Positions 62,837-64,000 of a stretch of DNA of 64,000 nt are shown piece after piece (the first letter of the stretch is position 1; the number at the start of each line of letters is the position of its first letter). A model generated the notes under the pieces. That model was not told the DNA's origin, made no database searches, and was given only the letters and a program-made list of their open reading frames with translations. Both the position numbers and the translations under genes were made by a program. Source of the stretch: Niallia taxi (GTDB lineage: Bacteria > Bacillota > Bacilli > Bacillales > Cytobacillaceae); contig NZ_CP102589.1 in assembly GCF_032818155.1 (NCBI RefSeq), forward strand, positions 1,226,001 to 1,290,000, read 5' to 3'.

Positions 62837-62954
62837 CCTGAATTTTCCCTTAATAAATGAGAAAGATTCGTTAAATTACATTTTTCACCTGTGTATAAAA
62901 AAATAAGAAATAAACAAAATACTATAGTATTTTAAATTACAGGAGGAAAAAGCC

Positions 62955-63188
62955 ATGACAAATAATCGTCCAAATCCAGATAACAGAGAAGATAATGTAG
63001 AAAAGCTGCAAGATATGATTGAAAATACATTAGACAATATCGAAAAATCAGAAGAGACAATGGCAAATGCATCAGCTGATGAAAGAGCTAATATAGAAGC
63101 TAAAAACAGAAGAAGAGAAGAATCGATTAATGCATTCCGAGAAGAAGCTAAAGATGAAGCTGCTAATCGTGAAAATGGTTACCAATAA
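62955..63188 (+). CDS. tlp: Small acid-soluble spore protein Tlp
   Basis: A 77-residue, highly charged Tlp-family spore protein. NPDNREDNVEKLQDMIENT and the end DEAANRENGYQ match the family, found in the forespore and thought to be degraded at germination. AGGAGG supports ATG 62955. A SigG promoter is expected; a TGTATA and AATACTA pair upstream has a 20-base spacing, too long to claim. Confidence 0.88.
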   Translation: MTNNRPNPDNREDNVEKLQDMIENTLDNIEKSEETMANASADERANIEAKNRRREESINAFREEAKDEAANRENGYQ

Positions 63189-63198
63189 GCAGTAACTT

Positions 63199-63230
63199 TT
63201 AGACCTCTAATCTTTTAGAGGTCTAATTTA
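63199..63230 (+). terminator. Terminator after tlp
   Basis: A 12-bp perfect stem (63199-63210 with 63215-63226) followed by TTTA. Confidence 0.7.
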
Positions 63231-63302
63231 ATGATGGTATAAAGGGAATTTGCTACTAAAGAGAGAATATTAGAGATTATTAAGAGTAGAAGGAGTGGGA
63301 TC

Positions 63303-63737
63303 ATGATTAAATCGATGTATCCTTATTTCGTATTAAACGGAAATGGAAGAGAAGCAGTAGAATTTTATAAGAACGCACTCCATGCTGAAGTAATAAGTGT
63401 TCAGCTTTTTGGTGATATGCCCCATGATTCTGAAAAGCCATTGCCAGAAGAGGCGAAAAATCGTGTGTTAAATGCACAACTGAAAGTCGGAAACATAGAC
63501 TTGATGCTTTCAGACAATTTTCCGGGAATGTCATATTCGGTAGGAACTAATGTGACTACTGCTATTATTTTGGAGGACCCGGAGGATACAAAAAGAGTAT
63601 TTGCGGCCTTAGAAGAGGGCGGTAAGGTGAAGATGCCGCTTCAGGAAACATTTTGGAGCCCTTTATATGGCCAAGTGGAGGATAAATACGGATTTGAATG
63701 GCAAGTGTCCACAGAAGGGAAGCTTACAAACAGCTAA
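63303..63737 (+). CDS. VOC family protein (PhnB-like)
   Basis: A glyoxalase/dioxygenase-fold protein of the PhnB (3-demethylubiquinone-like) type: YPYFVLNGNGREAVEFYKNAL, LNAQLKVGNIDLMLSDNFPG and FWSPLYGQVEDKYGFEWQV. 144 residues. AAGGAG supports ATG 63303. Substrate unknown; monocistronic. Confidence 0.88.
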   Translation: MIKSMYPYFVLNGNGREAVEFYKNALHAEVISVQLFGDMPHDSEKPLPEEAKNRVLNAQLKVGNIDLMLSDNFPGMSYSVGTNVTTAIILEDPEDTKRVFAALEEGGKVKMPLQETFWSPLYGQVEDKYGFEWQVSTEGKLTNS

Positions 63738-63741
63738 TATC

Positions 63742-63789
63742 AATAAAAAGACATCAGCCTAAATAGTGTTTAGCTGATGTCTTTTTATT
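63742..63789. terminator. Bidirectional terminator VOC/chaB
   Basis: A 17-bp perfect stem (63742-63758 with 63773-63789) with A/T runs; the loop can pair further as TAAA/TTTA. Confidence 0.8.
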
Positions 63790-63795
63790 ATTGTG

Positions 63796-63996
63796 TTAAT
63801 CCTTAGCTGTCCAATTCCCGTCATTATCCTTGTGGTATTTATTTTTTACTGCGCTCCATGCCACTTTAAAAGCAGTTTCTTCTTTATGATATTCACCCAA
63901 GGCAGAATTAAATGCTTCTTTAAAAATTTCCTGAGCGTGGTGTGGCAAGTTATCCTGTACCGATTCTGGCAAATCCTTCACATTTTTATAAGGCAT
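63796..63996 (-). CDS. chaB: ChaB family protein
   Basis: A 66-residue protein matching ChaB: MPYKNVKDLPESVQDNLP, then ALGEYHKEETAFKVAWSAVK. ChaB was named as a cation-transport regulator but its role is unclear. The start codon is at 63996, four bases from the window edge, so its ribosome site is outside. Confidence 0.9.
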   Translation of the reverse strand: MPYKNVKDLPESVQDNLPHHAQEIFKEAFNSALGEYHKEETAFKVAWSAVKNKYHKDNDGNWTAKD

Positions 63997-64000
63997 ATAA

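Noticed and set aside
62892..62924. SigG promoter of tlp (TGTATA ... AATACTA)
   Set aside because: The spacing of 20 bases is too long for SigG promoters.

Overview
The window is chromosomal DNA of an AT-rich, endospore-forming member of the Bacillaceae. Its gene order follows the Bacillus subtilis yun-yut-yum-yui-yug region: yunB, lytH, lipA, yutD, yutE, yutF, yutG, yutH, thr genes, yutI, yuzD, yutJ, yuzB, yutM, yumC, yuiC, yuiD, pepA, then yufK, pbpD, kapD, kapB, yugE, yugG, yugH, yugI, yuzA, yugJ, pgi, yugO. Spore functions (YunB, LytH, YutH, KapB, KapD, Tlp) confirm a spore former. Most starts follow a good Shine-Dalgarno sequence, several starts are TTG or GTG, and most transcription units end in strong hairpin terminators. 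I see no rRNA, tRNA, CRISPR array, prophage or insertion sequence.

Region by region. 1-8.4 kb: end of an HD-GYP protein, spore genes, lipoyl synthase, an EAL-domain protein, an orphan HepT-like protein and a HAD phosphatase. 8.6-12 kb: hom-thrC-thrB, a promoter-driven translationally coupled threonine operon. 12-20 kb: Fe-S carriers (YutI, YutM), ferredoxin-NADP reductase YumC, NDH-2-like YutJ, a 3D-domain wall enzyme and aminopeptidase PepA. 20-22.6 kb: a class IV polyhydroxyalkanoate operon (SDR-phaR-phaC). 24-30 kb: PbpD, KapD, KapB, a SodC-like lipoprotein lacking one copper ligand, and MntH with an MntR-like operator. KinB and PatB, expected beside KapB, are absent. 30-37.5 kb: conserved yug genes, pgi and a potassium channel.

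The accessory part starts near 37.5 kb. A TetR-family gene diverges from a four-gene operon: a divergent GTP cyclohydrolase II, RibD, an FAD monooxygenase and a pyrimidine-nucleotidase-like HAD phosphatase. Its upstream region carries a perfect 15-bp Fur box on one promoter and a TetR-type palindrome on a second promoter. It lacks lumazine and riboflavin synthase genes. This iron-controlled partial riboflavin pathway, with a candidate phosphatase and a tailoring oxygenase, is the best candidate for an undescribed system here.

Beyond it lie an Lrp-controlled pair of half-size chromate transporters, adenine deaminase, a 36-residue membrane protein with a cre-like site, a cupin-HD-GYP protein, and a quinone-stress operon (flavin reductase, MhqD, pirin) with promoter and MhqR-type operator. 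Then come a KGG-repeat stress protein made of 60-bp repeats, a small zinc peptidase, a three-gene lipid-linked glycosylation operon followed by a two-component system, several oxidoreductases, a sporulation-type histidine kinase, Tlp and ChaB.
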